In this document: one piece after another, positions 26,372-38,959 of the stretch
Position numbering within the stretch: the stretch's first letter is position 1
Layout of the letters: every line of letters begins with the position of its first letter
Source: Ceratobasidium sp. AG-K
Lineage: Eukaryota > Basidiomycota > Agaricomycetes > Cantharellales > Ceratobasidiaceae
Length of the DNA: 64,000 nucleotides
NCBI GenBank assembly: GCA_037039685.1
Contig: JAWNGF010000012.1
Coordinates: forward strand, 1-64,000
Direction: 5' to 3'
Notes under the pieces: generated by a model
What the model saw: only the letters and a program-made list of their open reading frames with translations
The model's database searches: none
Told to the model about the DNA's origin: nothing
Program-made: the position numbers and the translations under genes

Positions 26372-27933
26372 CTATCGCACGGGTATTTTTGAGCTGAGCT
26401 TGCACGATTTGATAATCACTCAACCCCGGTTTGGGAGTTATGTCTCACATGTATATAACCCATTTGCTTTATATGTAACACAGTGCTGACCTAATCACTA
26501 CCTGTGGTCCGAACTGTGAGTGAACCGAATCTGGAACACCCGGAGCTGCCCGCGTGCGTCCCGCGTGCGTCAAGGCAGCTCGGATAACCGGAACTGTGAC
26601 CAACCCGGCGCTTAAGAGCAGGTCAGGTCGGGTTGATCCGATTTCCTTCCCTAGATATAAATGAACCCCAACCCTGTGTCTTCATTTCGCACACTTTCCA
26701 AATCCGGTTCAAATACCATGATTGGTAAGCGATCGGTCGCCCTCTAGAGATCAATCACGAGTCTTGGTACGTCCCGCGCACGTTGTTGTTTCGTTGACGA
26801 CTTGCACGCTACCCCCACGTTATTGTCTGGCAATCAGGCCTAGCGTTGTCCTGGACGTTTGAGCGCTGACGTTGGGCAGGTTTTGTTCGTATTCCTTTGA
26901 CCCTCACACCTCACCATCACGAATCGCTTTTGGCCACCCTCCCACGAACGGCGGATGAAGCGCGAATCGAAGCCGGAATCAAAAGATTTTCAAGTGAGCT
27001 GATCTCGAACGAGAGCATGTGCTCGGTGCCGATCCTAGCGCGTGACCACCGTTCCTGTCATCGAATTACTCTATAGTATAGTGCGTCTGTCATAGGAACC
27101 ACTAGCTATCCAACACAGGGCGAATGGTTGATCCAACATAGGGCCAGTAGTTTGACGTGTATAGAGACGAGGCTAGTGGTTATGTATAGTTCATATGATC
27201 GGCGTCGCTACCCTGCACGCGGCATACATACTCAGTTAGTCGAGGCTTATCCCTATGTGTGAGGTAATTCATTGATTCCCGGTTCGGCTTCGTTCCACGC
27301 CAAGACTGGACATCGGGTGGGTACGAGGCGGTGAGGTCTGGTGATAGGCCTTTTCTCGGACGTGTACATTCCCAGGCTCCGTACACCGGATAGTCGCGCA
27401 ATCCGATAAATTATTTACTTCGATTAAGGATAGAGACACTTGGGTCGGACTCCGTGTCGGGAGTGGACAAATATCCGGATCGGAATTAGGGCGGGAGCGG
27501 ACAAGATGATATGAAACCAATAGCCGAATTTGTCTGTAACGAGGGAGAGCTGGGAATGGACAAGGCGATGCTCGCAGTCCGCAGTGCTCACAAAAATGTC
27601 GAGTGCGTGAAAATAGTCGAGTCAAGTATATGCAGCGTGTTCGAGTAGAGTGTGATGCGATAATGAAGTTCTCGAAGGTGGAATGTTGATTCCCACGTCA
27701 CGTGTGAAAATTTTGCGCGACGTCGGGCGCGGTACAGGCAATACCTAGCCTGTAAGAAAGTTAAGCATACGACTGGGCTAGACACGAACGAGCACGCAGC
27801 CACAAAAACGGTGTGGGATGCATTTGAATTCCGAGTGGCGGCGTGACATGTTTGGTGTGGTCTGGACTAGGAAGGAGTGACGAGGATGAACATTGGTTTG
27901 TTCTGACCTTGTCTGTGCCCCTCCCCTCCCCCG
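26372..27933. other. Long non-coding region downstream of the hAT gene
   Basis: No gene recognised in 1.5 kb. A short direct repeat of ccgcgtgcgt occurs twice at about 26551-26571. A TATA-like tagatataaatgaa at 26653 followed by ATG and a perfect donor (atgattggtaagc at 26720) looks like a gene start, but no exon follows that I can defend. The unidentified right end of the hAT element should lie here. Confidence 0.4.
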
Positions 27934-29333
27934 ATGACTAGTCATCGCCATTCGACCCCGAGCCCGACGCCTGCGTCGTGGCACACTACCGCCCCTGCGC
28001 CCGTAGTGACCGAACCCCCCCGACTTGTCCCCCTCCTCGACCAATCCCAACCCGGCCCCAGTGTAGCAAAAGATAGGAGACGGAGGAGACGTGAGAAGAG
28101 GCAGGAATGTGAGTGGATTGAGAGTGTCTAGGCGCTGGCTGACGTGCGCAGACCCCTCGTGCGGCGATGTCGGCAACGATGTGTTGTCGTGCTATCCCAC
28201 CAGTAATACGACTGTTGTTCAGGGCGAATGGACTCGATTCGTCTGTGAGTCGATTAGCACTGGGTTGGACTTGGCTGACTTGAGTAGGGAACTACCGATA
28301 CCCCGAGTACATTGGCTTTGAGAGCCTGGACATTTACCTGATCCACGCCGACTCGGGCGAGGTCGCAACGAGTTTCACCGATGTGCCCAACACGAGCGGA
28401 TGGACCGGCGTCAGCGTCAACGACGGCTTCTGGGGCACTCGCGGCGTGACTGGCTGGCGCGACGGCCAGAACCAGACCATGCCCTTTTACTTTGTTGCCG
28501 TCTCGGCCGGCGCTTCCCGTAACGGCGGCGAGCCCCGCCAGGCCACGTTTACCGCTGTTCAAACTACCCAGCCGGACTTTTACTTTACGAGTCTATCGTC
28601 GGCGGCGAGTGCGAGCACCATGTCGTCGATTGCGTCGGTCAGCTCCCAGTCGGTTCAGAGCACCCGCTCGGTTATTTCTGTCAACCCGAGTGCGTCCGGG
28701 TCGTATGCTGCCAACCCTACCGGCGGATCCGGCACGGGCGGACTGCAAAACGGACCCGGCGACAGCACGTTCCCCAAGTGGGCCATTGCCCTGCTCGTCA
28801 TTCTCGGCGCACTCGCCCTGGCCGCATTGTTGTTGCTCGCCTGGCTCAGCGCACGAAACTTCCGCAAACGCAAACGCCGCCATTCGACCGGTTCCTCGAC
28901 ACCCATGATGGCCCCCGCACCCCCCAGTACCCACGACCACCACGCCCCCGGCCCCGACTCGGCCAGCCCCATTGCCGACCCCTCGCTCATTGGGCGCCCC
29001 GTCTCTCTCCGGAGAGGCACAGCCAACGACGGTGCCTCGACCCGATCAGGCGAGACCGGGCCCATTTCGGGTCAAGACGCTGCGATCATGGCGAGTGCGT
29101 TTAGAGCCATGATGCGCAAACCCGACTTTGCGATGCGTCCCGAAGAGGAAGGCGAGAGTCCGGAAGAGCGCAATGCGCGTGAGCAGGCCGAGATGCTCAA
29201 GGAGCAACTTGCCGAGGAAGGCCGGGACATTCAGAGCGTACGGAGCGAGCGCGGTGTCAAGGTCTACAACACCGAGGATGGAAGCGAAGACGGCGCTGGG
29301 TGGACGCCGAGACCCAATACCCCCCGTCGATGA
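27934..29333 (+). CDS. Single-pass membrane protein with Ser-rich stem and charged tail
   Basis: Three exons. Exon 1 is tentative (ATG 27934, MTSHRHSTPSPTP) and ends in an Arg-rich stretch. Exon 2 from about 28151 encodes PSCGDVGNDVLSCYPTSNTT. Exon 3 from about 28290 continues NYRYPEYIGFESLDIYLIHA. The ectodomain has an N-glycosylation-like NTT and NTS, two close Cys residues, and then a long Ser/Thr/Val-rich stem. The membrane span is WAIALLVILGALALAALLLL, followed by the stop-transfer RKRKRR. The tail is Pro/Ser-rich, then acidic and amphipathic (SPEERNAREQAEMLKEQLAE), ending PRPNTPRR. The layout resembles fungal cell-wall or Mid2-like sensors, but no signal peptide is seen, so the real first exon may differ. 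Coding GC is clearly above that of the flanks. Confidence 0.72.
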
Positions 29334-31098
29334 CCACCTTCGCCACGTCCGCCTTGTCTACGCCCTAGTTACGATTCTTGTCTGTGGGACAGTTTTTTTT
29401 ATTCCCTAGTTTTATCTGGTACACACTCTTTGCCGCTGCCGCTCCTTGCCAACCCACCCATACCTTATCCCCCCCACTGTCTCCCTACGCCCACCCGAGT
29501 CACTCGTTTTCACCCGCTCGTTCCTGTGGTATAATCAACATATTGAAAATCCCATGGTGTATCTCTTTTGGGGGCGGCAGCGTGCTTTCCCTTGCGTGCT
29601 TCCTCTTTGCGTGCTTCCTCTCTTCCCTCTCTCTCGCGTGCTCTTTTCCTTTGCGTCTTTGTTTTTCTTTTTTCAACGGATCCTCTTTCGTCTGGATATT
29701 CTTAATTCTCATGGACCGGCTTTGAACATTTTTGTAGAATGACGTATGCATTCCTGCGATCTCTTATGTATTTGAAATCTTCGGTCCGCCCGTTGCGAGG
29801 GTCCTTGTGGTTCTTTTGTCGCGGTCTGGGCACAAAAGACGGCATCCGAGCGCATGAGACAAACTATAGCGTGTAGGACGTACGGGATGACAAAAGCCCA
29901 TCATGTGGGAGGCGATTCTCGTATCGTTCGCGAAGGACACAGATTGTATCAAAGGACAGGTACGCGAGCCTGGAACTGGTCCATGTGCTCAGTTCCTGGG
30001 CTGAATCCACGATTCCGAGTGGCAAGCCGATTCCGAGTCGCCCTATGGAGTTCGGCGAATTGTTCACCGGCCTCGGTGGCTCGATTTTATCGCGGCTCGA
30101 GTGGAGCCGGTCTAGGTTTCAGTCTAGAGTACTTCGGTTGTTCGGTCTAGTGCATTTCGGTTGTTCAGCCTAGTGCATTTCGGTTATTCAGTCTGGTGTG
30201 ATTGGTTATTCGCTCGAGGTTATTTCGTTTATGGTCGGTGGTGACTACGCTCCGTGGTCGTCAAGCTGAATAGGGGCGAGCTGAGACAAAAGGTACTAGA
30301 CTCATCGTTCACTCCTGTAATAGAATCCAGATTCGGTGGTTTGGTGCACTTTGGATCGAAGGTGTGGCACATGCGGCTAGCGGAGGCTATTTTGTGGGAC
30401 TGTATAGTGGGTAAAGGTCAATGCACAAAGGAGGCTGGATGCGGTATATGGGGTGCTTGTGCTTGATGCTCCGTGCGGTGAAAATGAATGCTGGTATAAA
30501 TATGTTATTGTATGCTATGTTTTGTCTTTTGTAAGGTGCTGCGACTGCTTTCTTTAGTTTTTGGGGTGGGCGCTAAGCGCCGAACTTGGACTTGGGAATT
30601 TGCATCGGTTTTTGATGAGGTTGGAGATTATTAGCAAATCTCACGCTTGTATCCGAGACTAACGAGAGTTGATGTTGTGTTTTTATGAGGCGCGTGCTCG
30701 TGGGATATAAAAAACGGCAGTCAAAACGATTTGGCGCAGCAAACCGGTTCGATCATAGAACCGTGCCGAATTGTCATTGGCACTCGCGAAGTGATTTTCC
30801 AAAATGGCAAAGCTACGACCAAGATGTAACATTTGAATTTGTGGGCTGTATGCTCTTATCAAGCCTCGGCAATTACGTACAATAGCACAATATATGCGGG
30901 TGATACATAACCAAATTTGTGTTTGAGTTGATACCCGACGCATGCAGACCGCCTCCTTGAACTGGCATAAAAATTGCTGCGTCTCGTTGAAGTGCTAATG
31001 TCGAGTGGCCATTCTCTGCTTGCAAGTATTTTGGTACCTCGCAGGGGTGTATCAGGCGTGCTTGCTTTGCGGCTTTGATCCTACCAGTACCCCTCTCG
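29334..31098. other. Non-coding region with pyrimidine-rich tract
   Basis: Downstream of the membrane-protein gene, 29400-29700 is strongly C/T-rich (ctctctcgcgtgctcttttc), probably its 3' UTR or terminator zone. The remainder up to F-box-like copy C has no gene; it includes a short tandem repeat at 30128 and, from about 30390, sequence duplicated upstream of copy D. Confidence 0.45.
30128..30216. repeat. Short tandem repeat, about 22-23 bp unit, four copies
   Basis: Units resemble agtgcatttcggttgttcag. Four head-to-tail copies differ by a few substitutions each, and the last is the most diverged. No coding role. Confidence 0.65.
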
Positions 31099-33115
31099 AT
31101 GGCGTCCTTACTACTTTTGCCCGACGAGACGATTCTGCGCATACTGGTGCTATTAAGTCCACAAACGATCGCGAGATGCAAAGAGGCAAGTGACTCTTTG
31201 TTTGGAAATCGCTTACCGCTGACCACTGGTTCATCTAGGTTTGCCGTAAATTCCACTCGCTGATCGCTTCATCTCTACCCATAACCTACCGCCTGCTCGT
31301 CGACTCGCTTGGATACACGCTGCCATCGGTGCCCCGATCGGATCTGACCCTGACTGAAAACATCGAGCTACTGCGTCGCCACCGGCTACGGTGGAGCCAG
31401 CTTGATACCATCGAGCCGACGAAGTACCCGATAAAGCTAAACACACCCTGGCCAGATACGTATAACGGGGGAGTCTACGTCCAGCGAGGCGCGCCGATCA
31501 ATGGCTCGCACTGTTTTGAAGAGCTTCACTTCTTCCAGCTCCCATCAAGCAATCGAGGCACCGAGTACAAAGAGTGGACTCTGGACAACTTTGGACCACA
31601 CTCGTACTTGTTCGCAATCGACCCGGACCAGGACCTTCTCATTGTGTTTGAGGAATGCAAGCAGGACTCTCCGTCTCTCAACTCGTGTACGATCCACTTG
31701 AGAACAATGAGCGATAACCAACCCCATCCAAAAGCTGCTCAGCCTTCTATCGAGTTTGATTTCGAATACGCATCTGAGGACAATGATATTGAGTACGTAT
31801 CAATGTGGCTTGCTGTTCAAATCTCGGGCACTTTGGTCGCACACCTTGTTTGCTCGTCGCCCAGTATTTTTGAGCCGAGCTCTCGTGGATCTTATGTAGT
31901 ATGGGATTGGCGTGAAGGTGTTGAGATCACGGTATGTAACTTGCCTTTCTGCTTGCCGCGCCATTCTATTTGGAACTAATAAGCGCGATGAAACCTTGGA
32001 ATAGCGCATCCCGTGTGACCTGAACCAAAGCTACTCGTTTAGTCTTTTATCGGAATCGATGATTATACTTTCTCGTGGCTCGGATAACGCGGACTCAAAG
32101 GAACCTGAATCGCAAGATAGCTTGGTTGGCAGCACATATGGCTCGCTCGATATCTACACCTTTGACCCCAACAGCGAATCACCTACTTCTGCCCGTCATT
32201 TGGCGTCTTTTTTACTTCCAGAAATGCAAGACGACTCAACGAACTCTGATATTACGATCCATCACACTCCAGTTACTGTTCAGCCAGGTCCTAGGGACGG
32301 TAGCATCCGATCAAAAGCATACGAAGCATTCCCTTGCGAGCCTGTTATCTACGTTGATGTGACAGCAGAAAGAAGGGACCCTGCAGGACTTGTGAACAAT
32401 TCGACTCAACTAGGTACCCTTTGCATACCTTCGCGTGCTCTTCTCAATCAGCTTGGTAACTCCTCTCATCCCCCCTTGGAGCCGATGCAGATCCCATGGG
32501 CTGATTGGGCTCACCGAACTAGGTGGATAGACAATAGTTGTTTTAATAATCGTGAGCTCTACTTCATACAAGGGGTTTCGTACGGGCACTTTGCCGCTGG
32601 GCGCTGGAGGGGCAACATGGATGAAATGGGCAGTACAAGAGGCAACATACTTCTGGTTGACCTCAATCACAGACGCTTGAGTCGAGGAGGGTCGTTCACG
32701 CCTCACGTTGGGTCAGCATCGAGCTGGAAATATCATCGAATGTCGGGTGACAGTTCCCGGAAGGCCGCGGCAATGAATGTGTTTTGTAACGCAAACGCGC
32801 CAGCACGGACTGATTACACCGGCGTTTTTTTCCCGTTTGATCAAAATGTAGTTGGCCCGGCTTGGCTGGGAGAAGTAATTGTGGATGATGAACATGGTAA
32901 GTAACGTGTAAAAATCTACCAGAAGATCCAGCGACTAACTCAGCCACGGGATCTGTTTTCTTTGGCGAAAACAGTAATTCTTGTTCGCAAGCTGCCAGAT
33001 CAGGTACGTTCGGATACTTTTACGGTGTTGCTGCCTTTACCATGATTGTTAACTTTCGGTAATTTGATAGCCTGAAGAACGTTACGTCCCCTTTATCACG
33101 GTTTACAGTATCTAG
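31099..33115 (+). CDS. F-box-like protein, family copy C (intact)
   Basis: Probable SCF substrate receptor. Exon 1 from ATG 31099 encodes MASLLLLPDETILRILVLLS, a clear F-box start (LP-D-E-I-L-x-I-L), ending ARCKE; exon 2 resumes VCRKFHSLIASSLPITYRLL. The long central exon carries LPSSNRGTEYKEWTLDNFG, FAIDPDQDLLIVFEE and LRTMSDNQPHPKAA, the same signatures as copy A. Exon 3 (about 32005-32896) contains GSLDIYTFDPNSES and MQIPWADWAH. Two tiny 3' exons encode VILVRKLPDQ and PEERYVPFITVYSI, with the stop at 33115. All junctions keep frame. It sits in a roughly 2.8-kb block duplicated just downstream as copy D. Confidence 0.8.
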
Positions 33116-34394
33116 CTTCGAAAAAAAATTGTGCGAGATGAAGCTGGGCTGTTTAGCTTGTCGTGGGGTCCCCTAACTGAAACCGGGCCAGTAATTGTGT
33201 ATTTTGAGCTTAAAATGATATGTCTATACTCAAGGCCGAGAGTCTGATAGTAAACTACTAGTGTACCCAACGGCACGCCTAGGTTGCCACTCTGGATTTG
33301 GTTTGACCTGGTTTTGTCTGACATTTGGCACGATGCATTCTGTGTTTTTTTGATCATCGTAGTTGGAATTATTGAAAAGGTAGGTATGCGAATGGCGTAC
33401 GTTGAACTGGAGCCTGCGTCCATATGCTTGAGTTCTAGAGAGGGTATAGATGTACGATCCCGACTGGTCATGTAGTGAATGCCAATTCCGTGTCACCCAT
33501 AGATTTCTGCGGTGCCTGAGCAGGGTCAGTCTAGGCGAGTCTAGTATGCGCAGGTGGATCAGTTGCTGTGTTTCAGATAGGCTCGATTACAGAGACGGGG
33601 CAAGACACAGTATATTAGGACAGAATCGATTGTACTCAATAATAGAAATAAATCCGACTGTTTAACATGCGCTTTGGCGTGTGTTTGAATCGGAAATGTG
33701 GTATACATAGCTGGTATGGAAAATATTTGCGGGACTGAATAGTCGGGTAAATATAAGTATACAAAGATTTGAGTGGGTTCCGTATCTGTGTATGGAAGGG
33801 TTGTGCTTGATGCAATGGGCAGGAACAGTTTGGCAGCGAGGGGATACGCACAGTTCTTTATATGCTATATTTGTACCCTTGAGAGTACTCTCAGTATTTG
33901 GTTGGGCTGTGAGGGACTAATAAGCGCTGAGCCCGCGCTCCGTGGGTGTGTCGGTTTTTGGTTGGGCTGGTAAGGTGTGCTCGTCTAAATTACGAATTCA
34001 TATTGAATCTCAGGATCCCCTCATGATGCGATGTTGGTCGCCTATCGATTGGATTGCAGAATCGTGTCAAGCGACAGCAACGGCAGTTGACTTTTACTAA
34101 TGGTAAATTAATAACCAAGATAATATGACTTGACTTTGTGGGCTTAATGCCCCTTCAAACTCGATTATATGCAATACGCGCTATATACTTTTTGTGCCCG
34201 AGCATAACATAGGTGTATCGTGCGGGACACTCACATTATGGAACTTGCTGCGTCTCGCTTATGGTTTGTTGAAGTGCTCATCCTCCAAGGCGCTGAGCGG
34301 CAATCACTGCTTGCCAGCGTTTTGGTGCTTCACAGGCGCTTCGTCAGCTGTGGTCATTTGGGATTCCAACTGAACTGCAGTAACATCTCACACA

Positions 34395-36420
34395 ATGAAA
34401 CCTTTATTTCTTTTACCTGATGAGACGATTGTGCGTATATTTGCGTTATCAGATTCACGGATCATTGTAAGGTGTCAGCAGGTAAATACCCTTCTGATTG
34501 GGTATCGCTTTGCGACCAACCGGCGATCCATCCAAGTTTGCCGCAAGCTCCAAACTCTGATCACCTCATCATTACCCATTGTTTACATCCTGCTCGTCGA
34601 CTCGCTTGGATATATGCTTCCATCGGTACCTCGATCGGATTTGACTTTGACTGAGAACGTCGAGTAGCTGCGTCGCTACCGGCTGCGATGGAGCCAGCTT
34701 GATACCATCGAGCCAGCCAAGTACCCGATAAAACTGAACATACCCTGGTCAAATACGTATGCTGGCGGAGTTTACGCTCAACGAAGTTTAATGAATAACC
34801 ACTCGGACTACTTCGAAGAGCTACACTTCTATCAACTTCCATCGAGCAATCGAGGTACGGAATACAAGGGGTGGACCTTGGGCAACTTGAGGTCACGTTT
34901 ATAATCATTTGGGATCGACCCCGATCAAAACCTACTCGTTCTATTCGAAACATCCGACCACCAAACTTCTCAGTTGCTGCGAAAAAATCGGTTTACCATC
35001 CATCTGCGGACCATAGATGAGAATCAACCACACCCAAGGGCAAAAAAATCTTCCATTGAATTTAACTTTGATTATAATGAGTCGGAAGATGGTGATGTCT
35101 CGGCGACGTTGCTGTTGCCTACCATTCAGGTTTCAGGTGCCTTGGTCGTGCATATGATTTCCTTCCAAGGCGGTCTATTCGACCCAAGCTCACATGGGTT
35201 TTACTTGATATGGGACTGGCCCCAGGGTGTCGAGGTCACGGTGAATAACTTGGTTTCTCCCGCTTGTCGTTGTGCCATTCTGATATACCCATCGGGAATT
35301 CGACGTAGCGAATTCCGTTCGGCCAGCATCAAAGCCACTCCTTCAGCGTCCTATCCAAGTCAATGATTCTGCTTCCTTTTAGGACAAGCAATCCACAATC
35401 ACAGATCCCCGATTCATACAACTACGGCAACTTGGCAGATAGTACATATGGGTCGCTCGGCGTTTATGCTTTTGACCCGTACCACGAGTCATCTGATCCT
35501 GCGCGTCTAATGACGTCGTTTCCGCTTCCCGAACTGGGATACGGCTCGACGGGCTCAGACCTTACGATTCATTGCTCCCCGGTTACTACTCAGCTCAGTC
35601 TTAGGAATGGTGGGATACGATCAAAGGTGTACGAGCCATTCCCTTGCAAGCCTGTTACTTATGTCGATGTGCGCGCAGGAAATAGAGATAGTTTCGCGTT
35701 CAATTCAACTTCTCTGGGTACCCTCCATGTCCCCTCGAGTGCTCGCTCTCCTTGATCGATTTACCAGCAGGTCTCATCCACATTCGGAGAGGATACAGAT
35801 TCCCTGGATCAACTGGGCTCGCCAAACTACCTGGATAGATACGACGCTTTTTCAGATCGTGAGGACTTGTCCTGGCAACAGGCTTCCTACGAGCACTTGG
35901 TGGCTGGCCTCTGGAAAGATAGCTTTAGTCTTATGGCCACTACACGCAACATACTTCTAATCGATCTTAATCAGAGACGTTTGAGTCGAGGAGAGTCGCT
36001 CACGCCTCACTCTGAGTCGACATCCAGTTGGAAATATCATCCAAAGACAAGTGACCGATATGGAAGGGTAAATCATGGGGTAGGTATTTGTAACGTACGC
36101 ACACCCACACAGACGGATTACACTGGGGTTTCTTCCCGGTTGATCAGAATGCAATTTCTTCTGGTCGGTTGGATGAAATAATTATGGACGATGAGCATGG
36201 TAGGTAATGGGAGGGGATCCATCACACTATCTGACGACTGATCCTGGTTGCGGGGCTATTCTCCCTTAATGAAACAGTAGTTCTCATTCCCAAGACGTCA
36301 CATCCAGTAAGCTCAGATACCCGCATGACGTTGATGAGTTCACTTCAATTACCAACGTTCGGACTCTGTATCCTAAAGCCCAGGCAACCTTTCACCCCTT
36401 TCATCACGGTTTACAGCCTT
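34395..36420 (+). pseudogene. F-box-like protein, family copy D (broken)
   Basis: Tandem duplicate of copy C. The F-box exon is open (ATG 34395, MKPLFLLPDETIVRIFALSD), and exon 2 resumes VCRKLQTLITSSLPIVY. Disabling changes relative to copy C include an in-frame TAG at 34665-34667 (ENVE-stop-LRR, where copy C has ENIELLRR) and an in-frame TAA at 34902-34904 (copy C reads PHSYLFAIDPD). There is also a frame change near 35750, where GTLHVPSSARSP ends and the matching sequence resumes in another frame as QIPWINWARQTTW. Homology to the last small exons of copy C persists to about 36420. The whole length is still recognisable. Confidence 0.8.
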
Positions 36421-36615
36421 TGGTTTTGGAAATGCCTTGCAAGCAAGCCAAAGTCACGTTGTATAGCGGTGGCGTGACTCCCCAAATAAAGCAAGGCCAG
36501 CAGTCACTCATAAAGTCGCTACGTTCATGTACAACCATTCAATGTATTGTTTCACAGCGTTTTACAGTGGGAACCACGTATCAATGGCGCGAGCTGCTCT
36601 GGCTCTCCGCGCTCA

Positions 36616-37992
36616 CTAAGGGTCAGCCACTTTGACCACTACTTTTGCAGTACTGGTGCCGCGTTGCACCTCTATCATAGCCTCTCCAACCCGATCGATT
36701 CCTTCAAAGACCTGCTCTCTCCACTTTAGCTTTCCTGAACTAACCAGTGGACCAACTGTACTCCAAAACTTGACCGGGTTGCCAATCTGACCTTCGATTT
36801 CTGCCTCTGCTTCCCAGTTCATGAACCCCTGCATTCGGACCCGCTTCAGCAAGATCTGAGAAAGGTTCTGAAAGAGAGTTAGCATAAACTCTCATGAGGG
36901 AACTCCAAGGTGTACCTTGACTGGGTATGGTGGGGCGTCGTTAAAGGCTGATATGGACCCGCACACAATTATGCGCGCAAAAATATTGCATGTTTCAAGC
37001 ACTGCCTAAAGCTTGGTAAGTAAGGTGATACATATAGGCCTCGAGGCATTGACTCCACATACCTCAAGAGCAGCCCCACCAACATTATCCCAGAAGACGT
37101 CAATTGGCCCCTCCTTAGCCAACACATCCAACTCCTTTTCGGTCTTATAATTGAATGCAACGTCCACTCCGATTTGCTTCATGAACTCCACTTTGTTGGC
37201 TGAACCTGCGGACGCAATTACTTTGAGCCCTTTGGCTTTTGCAAGCTGTGCAACAACGCTGGGGCACGATTTAGCTCCATGTGTATCTTATGAAGCAAAT
37301 CATGCTCACGATCCAACTGCGCCTGCTCCAGTGTTTACATAAATCGTCTCTCCTGCTTTAAGTTGTCCAATGAGTTCAAGACCGTAGAACGCTGTCCTGC
37401 CTATATGTTAATAACTATTAGCTTGAGATAAGTTGACCTTCTATAAGATATTATACTTGCCTGGCATCCCGAGGACGCTTAAATGCGTAGAAAGGGGGAT
37501 TCCAGGCTCTGGTTTGACAATCGACATTCGCTGATCGGCGGGAACCACAGTGTATTCTTGATAAGCTATTGAAGTTTGAATCGTCATCAACCAACCAACC
37601 ATGTTTCACCGATTCGCATACTCACGGCAGTCAACGATATGAAGGATGTCTCCTGGCTTCACCTCGTCTTTCTCTGAGCGTAACACAGAAGCAAGGGCAA
37701 ATCCCCAGATTCTATAATAAGACGTCAATATCGAGTTAAACTACCGGTGATGGTCTACCCACGGCTCGCCCAGCTTATTCGCAGGTACAGTGGTCGATTC
37801 GACTTCAGGGGCCCGCATCAAAAGGCGCATATGTCCATCAATAGACAAGTACAGCGTCTTGACTAAGATACCGCCGTTCAAAGGAACATTGTCGAGATCG
37901 ATTGAGCCGACTTTGTACGCAAGAGTTTCATTGGTGGGAAAGCCTTCAGGAATCTTGTTGAAGATAGCGCTGCCGTTGGTTGCTGGTGCCAT
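36616..37992 (-). CDS. MDR-type NADPH-dependent oxidoreductase, copy 1
   Basis: Medium-chain dehydrogenase/reductase of the leukotriene-B4-dehydrogenase/alkenal-reductase group, which reduces activated C=C bonds with NADPH. The start is set at 37992 (MAPATNGSAIFNKIPEGFP) by comparison with copies 2 and 3; an ATG three codons upstream is also in frame. The first exon has the GroES-like part (GGILVKTLYLSIDGHMR). The Rossmann motif appears as TGAGAVGS, split by an intron, then VVAQLAKAKGLKVIASAGSA; later come FWDNVGGAALE and RVRMQGFMNWEAEAEIEGQI, ending KVVVKVADP. There are no zinc-ligand motifs, as is normal for this subgroup. About seven introns; intact. Copy 2 lies 1.8 kb away in the same orientation. 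Confidence 0.85.
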
Positions 37993-38959
37993 AGTGTCCA
38001 AGAGGTGGTGGGTATTGTGTTTCGCAGGTCGTTCCCCTTGACTTTATCCTCCCATGTGCCGCCCATCGTGCGGATTTCCAGAGTTGACCTTCTTCGACTG
38101 CATAATAGAATAGCGCCCCCTGGCGGAGAAACGCCCGCAAAACAGGCGGTAGGAAACGCCGTGACTTGGGTGCAACGCCAATTATAGCAATGCCATTCTC
38201 CCCCGGTTTGCATATTCATTGTAGGCTCACGCTCAGGGTGAGCGATTAAGTCAAGAAGGAATAGTAAATCAGGGTACAGGACGCCATCATAGCCTGCGGA
38301 GGCAATATCCGTCGGCTGGGACGCATTCCAGCGCTGGTATCGCTGCTATTGAGTCGCTGACACATCAGCGCGTTCACGTGATAGCTCATGTTTTGATCGA
38401 CAAACGTTAACTTTCAGCTATTTGATGATGCCTGCCGATAGCTATGCGTCAGCTTGGGGCTCAGCCTCGAGCATTCTTCCTCAACCATTGCCACATCAAC
38501 TTCCTCAACATCCTCAGTCAGCTTACCCTCATTACCCTCCTAGAGACATGATTGTAACCATTGCGGACTTTATGTGGTCTTAGTTTGTTGCCTAATCCCA
38601 ATCTTTGCTCAATAAGAACACGGTGTTTGTGCTTCGCAGCCCAGAAGATGCCCTACATCTCCAACCATTGTTTACCTTTGCATTCTGACCTATGCCAGAA
38701 TTAATTTTATGTCTTGGCTCGTGATCATTACAGTTAGCAACAAAACTATATGCAAGTTAAGCACCATTCCGGCGTATACCGGGCAATACAGGAGCCAGCC
38801 TGTTAATAAATAGATAAAATTAAGCAGAAGCTTCACGAACATAGGAGCTACAGAGCAAACGTTGTTTCGCATGATTTGAATCGGAAATGGTTGAGATACA
38901 CATAATAAAACATGGAGGTTGCCATACAATTTAGTAACTGAAAAATGGCAATACCGATT
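37993..38959. other. Upstream region of MDR copy 1
   Basis: No gene recognised. It should carry the promoter of copy 1 near 38000-38200. Beyond that it is AT-rich with no open frame that resembles a protein. Confidence 0.45.

Larger units (their letters stand above)
30390..36560 (+). repeat. Tandem segmental duplication carrying copies C and D
   Basis: The block 30390-33240 aligns in direct orientation with 33730-36560. The match includes upstream non-coding DNA (gggactg-atagt-gggtaa with gtgcttgatgc; gctgcgtctcg with gttgaagtgct), the whole gene, and about 120 bp after it. Similarity is lower outside coding exons, so the event is not recent. Confidence 0.7.

Noticed and set aside
26653..27100. 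New gene starting at 26718 with a TATA-like box and a good donor
   Set aside because: Only a 7-base first exon would precede the intron and no plausible coding exon follows.
28593..29065. Long minus-strand frames opposite the membrane-protein gene
   Set aside because: Antisense shadows caused by high GC at third codon positions of the real plus-strand exon.
34395..36420. Copy D as a functional gene with extra introns
   Set aside because: Two in-frame stops lie in the middle of regions where copy C has uninterrupted coding sequence, and no splice sites flank them.
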